Shown here: one piece after another, positions 22,268 through 34,300 of the stretch | How positions within the stretch are numbered: position 1 is the first letter of the stretch | Layout: each line of letters opens with the position of its first letter | NCBI GenBank assembly: GCA_002633005.1 | Contig: NMRA01000417.1 | Coordinates: forward strand, 343,183-407,182 | Direction of reading: 5' to 3' | Source: Phoronis australis | Taxonomy: Eukaryota; Phoronida; Phoronidae | DNA length: 64,000 nucleotides | Made by a program: the position numbers and the translations under genes | The notes under the pieces: model-generated | Databases searched by the model: none | What the model saw: the letters and a program-made list of their open reading frames with translations, nothing else | Told to the model about the DNA's origin: nothing

Positions 22268-22619
22268 GTGAGGGGGCTAGAGAGAGATGCCGAAAAGTCT
22301 ACTCCCAGAAGATGTATCAAACAGAATTTGTAACTTGAAGAACGAGTCGGGGAAAAGTATTTGCCAAAGATTACTGGCTTATGCCACAACAAGTCCAATG
22401 TTATTTGTTGAGATAGGCCACTCTCAGCAAATATGAGAAATTGGAACACTTGGATGTAGGAGATATGACAGAGGAAGTGGAGTATGCATTGGAAAGAGAC
22501 AATCTGCGCTTTACGATCGTCAAGGATGTAGAATTGTAAAAAATCAGAGAGGAAACAGTACAGTGGCTGAACCTGTAAATACTCTAGCTGATCTGATAAA
22601 TCCAGTGATAGCATTATTA

Positions 22620-25600
22620 TGTCAGCACAGCTCTAGGGAAGTAGGCTTGTGTGTTGTTGCAAGCTTTGTTTGCACCAGAACTGCTGTGCGAACAGCTCAA
22701 ATCTAAATTTACCTGGATTGAATTTTCGTCCAGTCACCGATCATGATCCTTGGCCAGTGGATTAAGTTGGTACAGTCACATGGTATTGGAACATTGTTCT
22801 TTTTGTTTAGCCACTGGATTTTTTAATCTAACAAGATTTCTGTGTAGCCACTACATTTAGACGTTTGTTTCGTGATATCTGACCACTGTACTGCTTCTTT
22901 TCCTTGAAATTGTGTAACTGATCTGAATTCATGTTTTCACATTTCATTTACCTTTATGGATATTTGTTTGTAAACGAGTTTTATTATTGAATTTGAGTTC
23001 TGTTACGGTTTGGCTGGTTTTGTTGACGTATCTGGGTTGTAAGTCCACATTCCGTACAGGAGGTAAAGTTTTGATTTAGACCATTTACCTCTGTAAACTT
23101 TTCTCAATTTGTTCCTTATCCAGATTGGAAGTGATTTCTGGAATTGCAGCGACAGTTTGCGATTCCTTGAAACCCTGTTGTGTGCATAAAATCACTCACT
23201 ATTAGACAAGCCATCTTATAGAGATGTCCACTTCAAATGATTTTTTTTGTTCCAGTACTGCAAAGTGTTGACACATTAGCTCTGGTGACTCCTTGGTTTT
23301 TGGTGAATTGACCATTTTATGGTTCCCATGAGTAATTTCGTAACTGGTCATTGATGTGATACATAATTCTCCGTACAAACAGCCACCTCAAGTTTGTGAA
23401 GAAGAAATGTAGTGTTGCCAGCGACATTGCGAAATCCCTTTTTCGCAGTGAGACTACATCACCTTAAATGTAATTCTCTGACTTCATGGGTTTTGTGTGG
23501 CTGATTCTGTCCTGTAGCAATTGGAGTTTTGAAAAGGTCTAGAAGGCATTTGTTTATTAGAGCCATAACATTTGCACTTTTGACTGTACAGTTATCTTTG
23601 TATTGTATTATGAAAACATTTTCTAGTATACAAGTCTTTTGGTGGTGTTTTATATGTTTTCACAAGGAATATTTTCAACTTACAACAGTTGTCTGTGTGG
23701 TAGACAACTTTAAAATGAGATAAGGAATAAAATTGTCCAACATTGTTTTATTTTTTAGGTGTGTGATCTTCCAGTACGTAATTACTTTTGAAAAAACCAG
23801 CGCAGAATTTTATCTTTACTCTTCATTTAAAGGAGAATAAATCTAGAAACCTGCATTGCCTAGAACTTTTATTCAAGCTACATATTACAGGGTTGGGAAT
23901 TGGAACTTTAATACAACGGAATCTGAACCCGTACTATGAGGAATACAACACAATACATGGATATAAAAATTTGGTGTTTAGGTTCCACGGAAAGGATTTG
24001 TGTGCGCGGTAAGAGTTACTTAGGTGCGTGATGAGCGTTTGTGGATACTTTGGGATTCCTCTTCCGTGGTCATCCACGGGAAACCTGGTCGCTTATAGAA
24101 CAATAGATTAGCATCTTCATTTTTCCCGTTGTTATAATATAGATATTGACAAGCATTCACCGGCAACGGTCTGATGTACGACCAAGGTTATATATCCATG
24201 TGACCTGTGTTGTTATATCCAACAATGACACAACAACAGAAAATAATGATACGACCGATGGGTAATATAGATGCGACGAGTTGCTATGGACAGTGGTGGA
24301 GTTTGTCTTGTCGTTCGAATACTTTTCAGAGAACTGCAAACTGGGTATTTCGGCAGGAAAACAAGACTTCTGCGGCCTATTGTTTTATGTCGTATAAAAA
24401 TTGTGGTCATGCCACTAAACTTATCATTCATTTGATATTACAATGCATTGCACAAGCATTTGATCAACAGAAAATCTGATTTGAATATGTGTGAAGAAAT
24501 ACCCATGGGGAAAATTACAAGGCATAACAACTATAAACCAAAATAACCAACATTGGTCAAGTTCATGTCTAACCCTGTTCACTGGGGAGGATATAATCAA
24601 TTTTTACAGAAATGGAGCCACGTATGGTATCTAGTTGTACTATAGTCCTAGGTGGTAAATAGTAAAACATTCAAAACTTTCAGGAGGAACAAACTCATTG
24701 CAAAATATCAAAGAAACATTAAAGAAACCTGATTTTACGTGCTGACCCAACGATCTCAGATATTTGAAAAGTTCTCATTTTAGTACATTTGAGGTGACAA
24801 AATGTATAACTAATAAACTGGCTGACAGAGTTTTTATTTTATGCAATGAAAGTAACATGTTTTGTCAACACTGTGGCCAAGTTTCATTCTCATAGCAGTG
24901 GGGGTACATTTGGTATACACGTAGCAGTCTATCAAACTGTCTTAACGGGGGTAGTGTAGTAAAACTACTAAATGAGGGTGGTAAATCGGTATGTCGTTTT
25001 TTCAAGACATCTGTGTAGCAATCTACTGGCGTCACTAAACAATGCTAAGGGAATGATAGTTCTATAGCTTCCATTCAAGGAAAATGTAAACAGTTAAATT
25101 TGGACAGCTGGCTTTTTAGCAGGAAAACATGGCTGCGAAGCGGTAAAGTGTGTTTGAGCCCATAACTTTGGTAAAAGTAATATTTGGGGTAAATATTTTA
25201 CCACTGTTTATAGATCTCATAGACTACCTATGTGTCAAATTTGGTGAAAATGGGCTGACCCCCACCTTGCCGCTGGATGGCTGGTGCTTTCGTGAACTAG
25301 TACTTGACCCGTATTGGCGAGAACATTATTTTTTAGAAATGGCTAGAAAATTGCTGAATCACCAGACTGGAAATAAAGGTTTTTTGAGTCCATTTGATTC
25401 TATGGGACTGTTGATGTAGAGTAAGAGGATGAGGGGTCCTGGTACGTTAGCCACAAGTATTCCAGAGTTGGCGTAGCCCGGCGAAGACTCCATCAATGCA
25501 GACTTTACATCTGGCGATATGAGAAGGTAGAAGTTAAGGAGTGCCAGAGATTGTAGCTTGTATAGGAGCAGTTCGATTGGATTGACATCGAAAGGTGACG

Positions 25601-26541
25601 CAATTTCTCAAAATGCACATCTCACGTTATCACCTTCCTTCGTAGGATGCTCTAATGGATCGCCTGCAGAATGGATACATGGAAGAACTGAAACCAATCG
25701 TGACAGAAGATGTTATTGTTCAAAGGACATCATGGGGAAGAACAGATTTCAATGCTTATATTCATGCAAAAGAAAGAGCTTTGCTGCACCGATCTTTATC
25801 TGTGCGACATACGGCATTGGTGCGTTCAGTCATAAACAATTAAATGGCTGGCTGAATATGAGACTCGCGATGATAATGATGTCGATTATGACGGAGATGA
25901 TGATGATGGTAATCAAAGACTTATCGGTTGCCTTAAGGATGGCAGATTTCTGTCATGAGGAGCACGTTCGTTCGGAAGTGACATCAATTTAACTGAGCCA
26001 TAGACTATTACAGACTTACGTGGACCGCAAACTGTGCTGGAAACCTGTAAACTTGCGCACAATCCGCAACACCCTAAGTAATTAGCGCGGCCTGCGTGTT
26101 TTACTTCGGGTATGTGTATCTGCTTACTATGAGTTGTATCGCGACGCCCCGGGGTTAGGGCTGAATTTTATTGCAGTTCTTAAACTAATGCCAAAAATGC
26201 TCACGAAAACCATAATTTTGATATTTAGGATGATCTTGAACGACTTTTCAATGCCGAAATGTTTCTAGGCATTAAAATACATAGCATTCCATACTTTTCA
26301 CCCAAATACACTGCCAGAAACTTGAGATTAGTTCTCGAAGTAAGTAGCGCTTTTGCTGGGAGTAATATACGAAAATGTGGGGTGTGTGAATTTGTTGCGA
26401 GATGGAACGTTCATGTTTGAACACTTGTATAGCATTGATTAAAACGGAAAAGTTCAGGTTCGTCGTCCAATCCAATCTAGACATGAACATATATGTTATA
26501 TTACGTACGTGATGATAAGTATAGATTATTTCATGGCGAAC
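22620..26541. other. Intergenic with scattered coding-like scraps
   Basis: Short frames at 25150-25419 and 25655-25843, and an acidic stretch (DDNDVDYDGDDDDGN) at about 25870-25910, look like pieces of decayed coding sequence but stop quickly and share no domain I recognise. The remainder is AT-rich DNA with no supported feature. Confidence 0.35.
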
Positions 26542-26642
26542 TCGTCATCCCCCGTTATCTAGAACCCGAGTGGATTTTGGAGACTTATTATTGGTGATAA
26601 TTCTACAAAATCCACGAGGGCTCTAGATATGGGGGATAACGA
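26542..26642. repeat. Long hairpin (foldback element)
   Basis: 26542-26579 (TCGTCATCCCCCGTTATC...) pairs with 26606-26642 as a near-perfect inverted repeat around a ~26-base loop. Compact palindrome typical of a nonautonomous element or its remnant. Confidence 0.8.
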
Positions 26643-28370
26643 CTGAGAACATGTAATAATCTGTTTATACCAAATACTGAACGAGAAACATTACAATGAG
26701 TCGATCTACCTTTCTCGACTCGCCTTGGCTTTCTATGTCAGAGGCCCGGGGTCGGAGGTCGTGACCTTTTAAGAAAAGCCGAGCTATTTTTGTCAAATAG
26801 TGCTTTTACTCAAAACCAATTGAAAGTTTAAACAAAACAGAAATAAAGTGAATCTATAAATTAAGGCTTAGCAACTATTATAGCTTACTAAACATTTTAT
26901 CACGCTAAGCTTCGACTGGGAAAATATCGTCTGCTAAAGCAGTAACTGAGTATAATGCTCAAGTCAAAGGATCCCGACGACACGATACCCGCATTCAAAT
27001 TGGAGATCGGTGATTTACAAGTTAGAGAACCACCACTTGCTGTAGCGACGTTATGGTTGATGTTTGGAGGAGGGTGCTAAGGCCAATGTATTTGCCTCGT
27101 CATGACTTTTAGTGAGAATTGAAGATAATACAGGAGCACCCATTACAGGAACACGCCAGGAATTGGTGTCACTGGAGGTGCCTCAAAATCAAGCAAAGCC
27201 ACCTCAGAAGCTAACCGACCTGGTTGAAGTTGAGAATTAGTCATTGCAGACGTAGATGCTAGATGTCTTTGACTGGTTGAGGCCTGGTCAGACTTCTCTC
27301 TCTCTGTCCTAGCTGATCTATTGATTGTCCAGGTACCTTTAGTGGTGGCTCAGCTTGATGATTTTGTAGTCTTGGCTTTGGCTTACGACGTGTCGTATCG
27401 TATCTCAGATATGAAAATGAGTGAATATACTGTTCCTTGAAGCTATGCCAACCGGAAACTGGAGAAAAAAACATCGTTTCCAACGGGCTAGGTGCGAACT
27501 AAATAGAAGTTGTATATGAAGCCTGAAAGGTTGTAGAATAGTATTTGCCCAAATAATAGGATTTATGCCAGAGTGCCTGTCGTTAATTTTCATCAAGTTT
27601 ATTGTTATTGAAATTTTAGTTAGTATTTAACGGATATGTTTATGATTTGTGCTATTTGTAAACTGTTTTTCAATTATTGGTGACACAAACAACATGCAGT
27701 ACAGAATTGTCAGCCGTGAGTGGTAGCCTACTATATATGTTAACGGAAATCTTTTTCACGGAAGCCGTTTTGTAAAATCCAATATTGCGGCCACATAAGA
27801 CTAGGGACCAACGGACACACTGTTTTCTGATTGCTTGAACTTTGAAGTTTTTAAAACTATGTAATTTTCACACTTTCTACAAACAGTCAGCGAAAATCTG
27901 AACATAGTGAGCCTGACTAATCGTTGTTTATTCGCGACGAAGAAGTCACAAGCTTGTGAAGATCTCGTGAAGTAAGTTTACGTGTCATTGAATCACGAGC
28001 TCTTTTGATAACGTCATCTTATTGAAAGCACGTCATTCATAATAGATTTTGTGTTCAAATATGTCGAAGTTTGTCAAATATTATTAAATGACGGTGAGTC
28101 TTGCTATTTACAACATTTTCTTTGTACACAGCAACATGTTTCTAATGTATGGCTAACGTTGATGCTGCGAGTCAGCATCATTGGTTTCAAAAATGCTAAG
28201 ATATCTGATCAGTCTACACCAACGCCTTGTTGAATGGGGTCATCTCTAACATTTGTTAATAACAGTTACTTACAGCACACCTCCTGCAGTTTGCATAATC
28301 GTCAGTGCAATATTTAGTCTGCATCGTCACTGCCGGCACTGGCGGTATTCTCTTAGCTTTTAATGTCCTC
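26643..28370. other. Intergenic, nothing identified
   Basis: No gene supported. The minus-strand frame at 27483-27259 and plus frame at 28051-28233 show no domain or splice support. Confidence 0.4.
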
Positions 28371-28619
28371 GGGCCCGTTCCAACAAATCTGACTTAGCTA
28401 AGACAAATCTTAAATTTTAGTAAATTTTAAAATAAAAGTTAAATTTGTCTGAAAACCAATTCAAGAAAGAGATCTTAAGTTTGACTTAAGTGTTTGACAT
28501 AAATTTTGTCTTAATTTTGACCGACCTACCGAATGCGGAAGTTTCAAAGTTTGTAAATTAAGAGAAATCTTAAACTTAAGTCAAAAATGAACTTAAGTCA
28601 CTTTCTTGGAACAGGCCCC
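28371..28619. mobile_element. MITE-like element with GGGCCxGTTCCAA terminal inverted repeats
   Basis: The left end GGGCCCGTTCCAACAAA and the right end, read as reverse complement GGGGCCTGTTCCAAGAAA, form terminal inverted repeats. The interior is AT-rich and itself rich in AAGTTTAAGA/ACTTAAG inverted words. Length is about 249 bp with no open frame. The structure fits a nonautonomous DNA transposon; the superfamily is not determined. Confidence 0.75.
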
Positions 28620-28659
28620 ATGGTTTACTCTTCACTCATTTCAATGTCACTTTACCTTT

Positions 28660-29170
28660 TAGCCTAGCCAGCCAGCTAGCTGTATCAAGACTATCGTCAC
28701 AATACAGCTAGGTACCACTGTGTGTAGCCTTGGTGCAAAGCTGTGTACTAAATTAACTGCTTTACGCCAATGTGGGAAAAACTAATCAAATAAAATCTGA
28801 CACAAAATCAGTGTCGTTAACAACTACACGTTTCCTTGAGTAAACTAAATTATTTATCTGTGTTGGAAAAGTTAGCTTTCATTTGATAGGTGAATCGGCG
28901 AAAAAGGAATGTAGCCAATAGGTGACGCAAAGTTTCATGGCCCCGAAAGCCGACGCAAAATATCGCTCCACAACTTAAGAAGCAGAATAACGGTAGAACG
29001 CCAAATTTTCCAACACCGGCAAACAATTTATTTAGTTTACTCATGGGAGAGTGTAGTTTTTGATTACACTAATTTTGTGTAAGATTTTATCTTGTCATTT
29101 TTTAACCACATCGGCGCAAAGCTGTATAGTTAGTACATAAGTTTGCGCCAAGGCTAGCTGGCTGGTTACA
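28660..29170. mobile_element. Foldback element with ~190 bp inverted arms
   Basis: The left arm (28660-28870, from AGCCTAGCCAGCCAGCTAGC) and the right arm (about 28980-29170, ending CCAAGGCTAGCTGGCTGG) are imperfect reverse complements. They share blocks for TGTGTAGCCTTGGTGCAAAG, AATAAAATCTGACACAAAAT and TTGAGTAAACTAAAT. No open frame supports a transposase. Confidence 0.7.
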
Positions 29171-29279
29171 CTGAGCTCCGACAGACTTCGAAATTTCACA
29201 TATCCCGGGTTGTTCTGCTCGTCACCTCGCCGTGAAACTTTTATCAACATTTAAAAGACCGGCAGGTGTGCTTGGAAAG

Positions 29280-29874
29280 TCTTGGAGTCAACAGATACTC
29301 ACCTTGCCCGTTACAGCCATTTTAAGTGAAAAATGTTCTAATAAACGTCATTTTCTTGCGTAAATAATTTAGTTTACTCAAGTGTGTCATTCTTTTGTGT
29401 CAGATTTTATTTGGTCAGTTTTCTACCCACATCGGCGTAAAGGTGTATATTTAATAGACACCTTTGCACAAAGGCTACGGCGCCGTGTGAGTATTTCACT
29501 CGGCCTTTGGTCTCGTAAAAATACTCACACGTGACATCAACCTCGGCTACTAACACACCCATGTAAAACACGTGTAGTTTAACAAATGCTTATTTACCCG
29601 TGTTGAAAAATTGGCGTCCTACCGTTATTTTGCCACAAGTTTTAAGTATTTTAATAGCAGCAAAGAGAGTTTTAACTAATTTTGCTGCTGCGAAGCTGTC
29701 ATCTTTTCCCGAGAGAAGTTGAAGTTTTAGGAAATGGCGGGTGCGCCTGTCACAAGTTTACTGTTTTCAAAACGACGACAATTTTTTCTTTGTTACAAAA
29801 GGCGGAGAATAATACAAGCAAATGACGTTTATTAGACTGTTTTTTCACTAAAACGGCTGCAACGGGAAAGGTGA
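29280..29874. mobile_element. Second, related foldback copy, truncated by the gap
   Basis: 29330-29480 repeats the right-arm sequence of the preceding element (TTTAGTTTACTCAAGTGTG, CACATCGGCGTAAAG). 29560-29640 repeats arm sequence in the opposite sense (ACACGTGTAGTTTAACAAAT, ACCGTTATTTTGCCACAAG). A short stem GTGTGAGTATTT/AAATACTCACAC lies at 29488-29533. The element runs into the n-run at 29875. Confidence 0.6.
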
Positions 29875-30110
29875 NNNNNNNNNNNNNNNNNNNNNNNNNN
29901 NNNNNNNNNNNNNNNNNNNNNNNNNNNNNNNNNNNNNNNNNNNNNNNNNNNNNNNNNNNNNNNNNNNNNNNNNNNNNNNNNNNNNNNNNNNNNNNNNNNN
30001 NNNNNNNNNNNNNNNNNNNNNNNNNNNNNNNNNNNNNNNNNNNNNNNNNNNNNNNNNNNNNNNNNNNNNNNNNNNNNNNNNNNNNNNNNNNNNNNNNNNN
30101 NNNNNNNNNN
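29875..30110. other. Assembly gap (236 n)
   Basis: Run of n immediately before a GGGA/CGGA microsatellite, so the gap was probably caused by the low-complexity tract. It may hide upstream exons of the polycystin-like gene. Confidence 0.99.
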
Positions 30111-30300
30111 CGGACGGACGGAGGGAGGGAGTGACGGACGGAGGGAGGGAGGGACGGAGGGAGGGAGGGACGGACGGAGGGAGGGAGGGACGGACGGAGG
30201 GAGGGAGGGACGGACGGACGGAGGGAGGGAGGGAGGTAGGGAGGGAGAGAGGGAGGTAGGGAGGGAGAGAGGGAGGTACGGAGAGAGAGAGAGAGAGAGA
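30111..30300. repeat. Purine microsatellite (GGGA/CGGA)n ending in (GA)n
   Basis: Uninterrupted mixture of GGGAGGGA and CGGACGGA tetranucleotides, grading into GAGAGAGA. On the minus strand it translates to repeated SLPPS; this is not a gene. Confidence 0.95.
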
Positions 30301-31101
30301 CGTGACTGTTTTTGGGTGCGTAAGCTATGCTGTAGAGTGCGGGTCGTGTTTGCAAGTCAGTTAGCTGTGTTTGCCGTGTTTTTGAGCGTTGTTCGGGTTG
30401 CCTAAATACAGGCTAAATTGCAGTTTTATTCATGAAAAGTGACTTGAGACTTACACAAGAAATTTAGTCTTACGTTCCCACTTCAAAATCACTGAATACA
30501 TTTTTAAAAAGATATTATGAGTAGTAAATCTCAACCTAAAAATAATTTAAGCAAAAGTAATGGGTATGCCAAAGACTTTGTACTTTTTTGCTAAACTGAG
30601 ATTAAATAAATATTTTTTTTAATATTGCTTCTGCGTTTTCCATGAATGAATTAAGTCGTTAGTCTCTTTTCATCAGTAGACCGCTGTCGTGTACAGTGAT
30701 AAATTACATTTGAATTATGCCGGAACTCTAGTACAACTCTCCGTTTCTTTTTTATATTAACTTTCCGCAACGTGGAGTTTAACTTGTCCTTTGCTTACTT
30801 GTACATTACATTGGATCGTGACAATTGTGATAGTGAACCAAGCAAAGTCTCGATTTTACTGCGGAGTCGGTTAATTTTTAATTTTAAATTTTAATTTCTC
30901 ACCGTTGCTTCTTTTGATAAATTAAAGGCTACCGAACTACACTACCAATACTTCAAATACTTCAATATGTACAACTCACCAATTTTGTCTGACGATGGGT
31001 GCTACAGTGTCTTCTTGAGCTTTCATTCTTTTAAAATCTCTTCAAGAGCTGCGTCAGACCGTTGGCATGTGGACCCACAGAAATCTACCCCTACCTTCTA
31101 G
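30301..31101. other. Upstream flank of the polycystin-like gene, no exon secured
   Basis: AT-rich. A hydrophobic frame (VFASQLAVFAVFLSVVRVA, about 30336-30395) could be a transmembrane remnant but lacks splice support. No GPS cleavage motif was found here. Confidence 0.35.
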
Positions 31102-31125
31102 ATGTCGCCACCGGCTGTCTTCCTG
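31102..31125 (+). CDS. Possible 24-nt micro-exon or alternative start, polycystin-like gene
   Basis: Pyrimidine-rich acceptor (CCCCTACCTTCTAG) followed by ATGTCGCCACCGGCTGTCTTCCTG and a GTGAGA donor. It ends in phase 0, as the next exon (31296) requires, and reads MSPPAVFL. It could be an internal micro-exon or supply an ATG for a form that starts just before PLAT. No independent support. Confidence 0.3.
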
Positions 31126-31295
31126 GTGAGATATTCAAACTTCACACGTTAAGGCAGAGTTGACTGACCCGTGATTTGTGAAGTGTTCACATGCCGTTCG
31201 ATCAGGATGAACATTTCGAGTCTGTTCTACCTTTTAAAAATCACAATTTGCTCCGAGGACGTAATGTTTAGCGCCTGATTTCCCTTTCTCATTAG

Positions 31296-31338
31296 ACGCC
31301 ATACCTGCCTTCTTTTAAAACTTCCATATGTGAACGCG
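31296..31338 (+). CDS. Polycystin-like exon a (first PLAT strand)
   Basis: Acceptor TTTCCCTTTCTCATTAG and strong donor GCG|GTAAGT. Encodes TPYLPSFKTSICER, corresponding to the YxVxVxTG entry strand of PLAT, and leaves one G that completes glycine in the next exon. Short, so rests on phase and alignment. Confidence 0.55.
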
Positions 31339-34300
31339 GTAAGTGACCTACAGCCCTTCATTCCACCGTAATCATTTCGCTATGAAAATATTCTGAGTTC
31401 AATTTTGAATTTTTTTTTGTATCAAAGAGGTACTTTCCTACACCGTGAGCTATTTACCGTGATCCATTTGTCTAGGCTCAGGTACGAACGCCGATGTGTG
31501 GATCAAGTTAAGGGGAGAGCTAGGAACCTCGAGGTGGTACAGTCTTCGCTTGCTGCACGCCTCCCAGCCACCGGCACCGGCACTGCACTTTGGACAAAGG
31601 GCAATTTTCCTGATGTACACCCAGAGTAAGCGTTGTGTAGTCTGGTGTTCTGGGGGAAGGGAGGGATGTTACCGTATGCACATTGTGAACTCGCCAAGAC
31701 TTCGGAGAGCTAAGAGCTCGACTGGTTTCCTCAAGTAAAAATTAGGTGACTTCACAATTGAATGAACTAAAGGCTACTTAACCTGCGGTCTAATATCCAA
31801 GACTTAATGTGAGCTGTCACTAGCTCAGCTAATTTTCAATTGAAGGAGCAAGCTGTGCTCGTAGCTTTACGTCTGGGCTGACAATATGGCATAGTTGATA
31901 GAAAAGGGGTATATTAGGAATGATTGTGCGACTCATGATTATTCTGACCTTTGCCAGGCTGAAACGCTGTGCAATAGTTCCCCATGTTTTACATTATTAT
32001 TGACTTTCAATGGGCCGGTCTCAGACCCCAAAACGTGATAATGACCGAGTCACCTTTTGGAGTCTGAAACCAAACATATTGAGTGTGAACCTTAGTATCA
32101 AATAGTGACTGAGATTATGAATGTGATTGCATCAGTCTGTTTTTGTTCGAGATTTTGTGGGAATGCATGCTATCAACATATACGCCAATGCTCAATAGTA
32201 GAAAACGAAATGTGTAGATGCCACGGAAACAGTTTGAGGTCACGACCGCAGCCGACACAGAGGCTGACGTCGGGCAATGGACCGAAACAATCGACGAATC
32301 AGAACGAAATGGGGCTATTCGGAGAATTCTCCTCGCGGTGTCGCTGCTGTACTAGTGGTGATTAAATTGCGCATGCGTGGCTGTCTGCATGTAAACAACT
32401 GGTAAAAGATGGAATTTTTATCAAAATACGTCGTCGCGCTAAGCCTTATTACTGCTAATTTCCCTGGTGCAAGTCTTCGACAGGTGGCCACAAATTCCCA
32501 AAAGACCTAAGGTTACTATATTCGTGGACAACTGCGGTCAACAGGGTCAACTAACTGACAAAAAGTGTGTGGATGCTGAAGCCCCGTGTGTGCTCTATGT
32601 CTATGACTATGCAGTTCCATTCGGAGACTACACAACATTACTTGGTAAGTTTTTAGCAATCAGTTTCTATCAACATCGTTCGGTGATGTTATCCCCACCA
32701 GTTACCCCACTGAATAACAGTTTTATTGAGTGGAACTAAGTGTTTCTTTTTGGAAACTCACCCGATGCCGGATATGCTAGCAGCACTTATTCATATTGGC
32801 CTGGGTGGGACAGTGCTCCCAAAATAAGAGGTGTATGGTACGTGATGCACAGAAGTCAAGAGTGACTTTTTCACAGCAGTTTCTCTTCAAAACTATGCTG
32901 TTTCCAATAAAATTCTCTAGATGAGTGAGTTTCCTTATTTTATCGTGGACCCCACCCCCAGGACCACCAGCTCAGTTATCGAATTAACATGAATAAGCCT
33001 TAATTCAGTAAATGTCGTAACATTGCATTGGAAAAAAATTGACACCTAGATAAGAATGAATTTTACTTGTTGAGATCAGAAGCACATTTTAAGTGTCATG
33101 AAAAATACACATTGTTAAATCACTTTTAGCCTGTTTCACATATTTTATGCAGTTATTAAATAAGACTTGGGTACAAAGGTTATTAGTTTCTACACATAAA
33201 CATGAAGATGAAATGTCAAGTATGTTCTGCCTTACAAAAGTAGTTTTGTCTTGCCTTTTCTTTTACAATTTGCTAATATTTCTATTCTGTTACAGGCAAG
33301 AAAAAACAACTGAAACCAACCGCCTGACCATCTATTTCACCGTTGGACAAAGTGAAAAGCAATCCTTCAGCAATAACCTGAGAGAATTGAATGTAATTCA
33401 GTAATTCAGCACCTGATATGCCTGATTATGGACTCCCTCGCAATGTTTCTTTCTGTGCTTTTTCAGTTTGCCATTTGTTTTTAAATACACTGATAATTGT
33501 TTATTCTCGAATCTTGTGCATAGCAGCTAGCTACAATTGAAAACATACAATAAGACAATCGATGCAGTCACTGAATGTCATTTCCCCATAATCTGTACCA
33601 AATTGAAAAGTTTTTACCAATAGTATAAAGCCTTTCTTCTGAAAGGAAAATTTAATGTCACTCAGCTTTTGGCTTTCATTTCACTGGGTTCTAGTTTCAA
33701 TGGCCTATAGAAGCGCTTGTAAAAAAGGTCCAGTTTCAACACGTGGCTTTCTTTCATGTAACCTCATTCAGCCTCAATAACATCCACAATTAGACCCTTG
33801 AAGGTAAACACAGCAGTATATCACTTGAATCGTTTTGAGCCCAAAATCAGACTCTGAACTAGACCAGAGTGTGACTAGGTCTTCTTTAGCTTCAGTCCCT
33901 CATGTTTCTTCCAGGAAAGGAAATAAACTATTGTCCACACATGACTCATTGCCTATGAAAGGGCATCCTCGCCAACAAGGCTTATTTGTGTAGCAGTCAG
34001 ATATAGTTCATCTGGATACACAGACACTTCACTGGCACATTGTCTTATGGTAACTTAGTACTGCGATTCACATTTCTCCAGGGCCACTGACTTGCACATT
34101 GTGCCAAGCAGCACTCCTATTGTGTGGAAGTGCTGTGGGAAGAGAACGGAGTAACAAAGCTTGTCTATGATACTGCTTGAAGTGGTCTTAAAATGTCACT
34201 GCACCTGGAACAAATATTGAAATATGAATAATTAAGTACTCCAGATTGGATCAAAAATGTTATCCCTGTTTTTCAAAAATATATGGTGATTGGTCTACAG

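Noticed and set aside
29750-30355. Minus-strand SLPPS-repeat frame across the gap
   Set aside because: Translation of a GGGA microsatellite plus n; no coding evidence.
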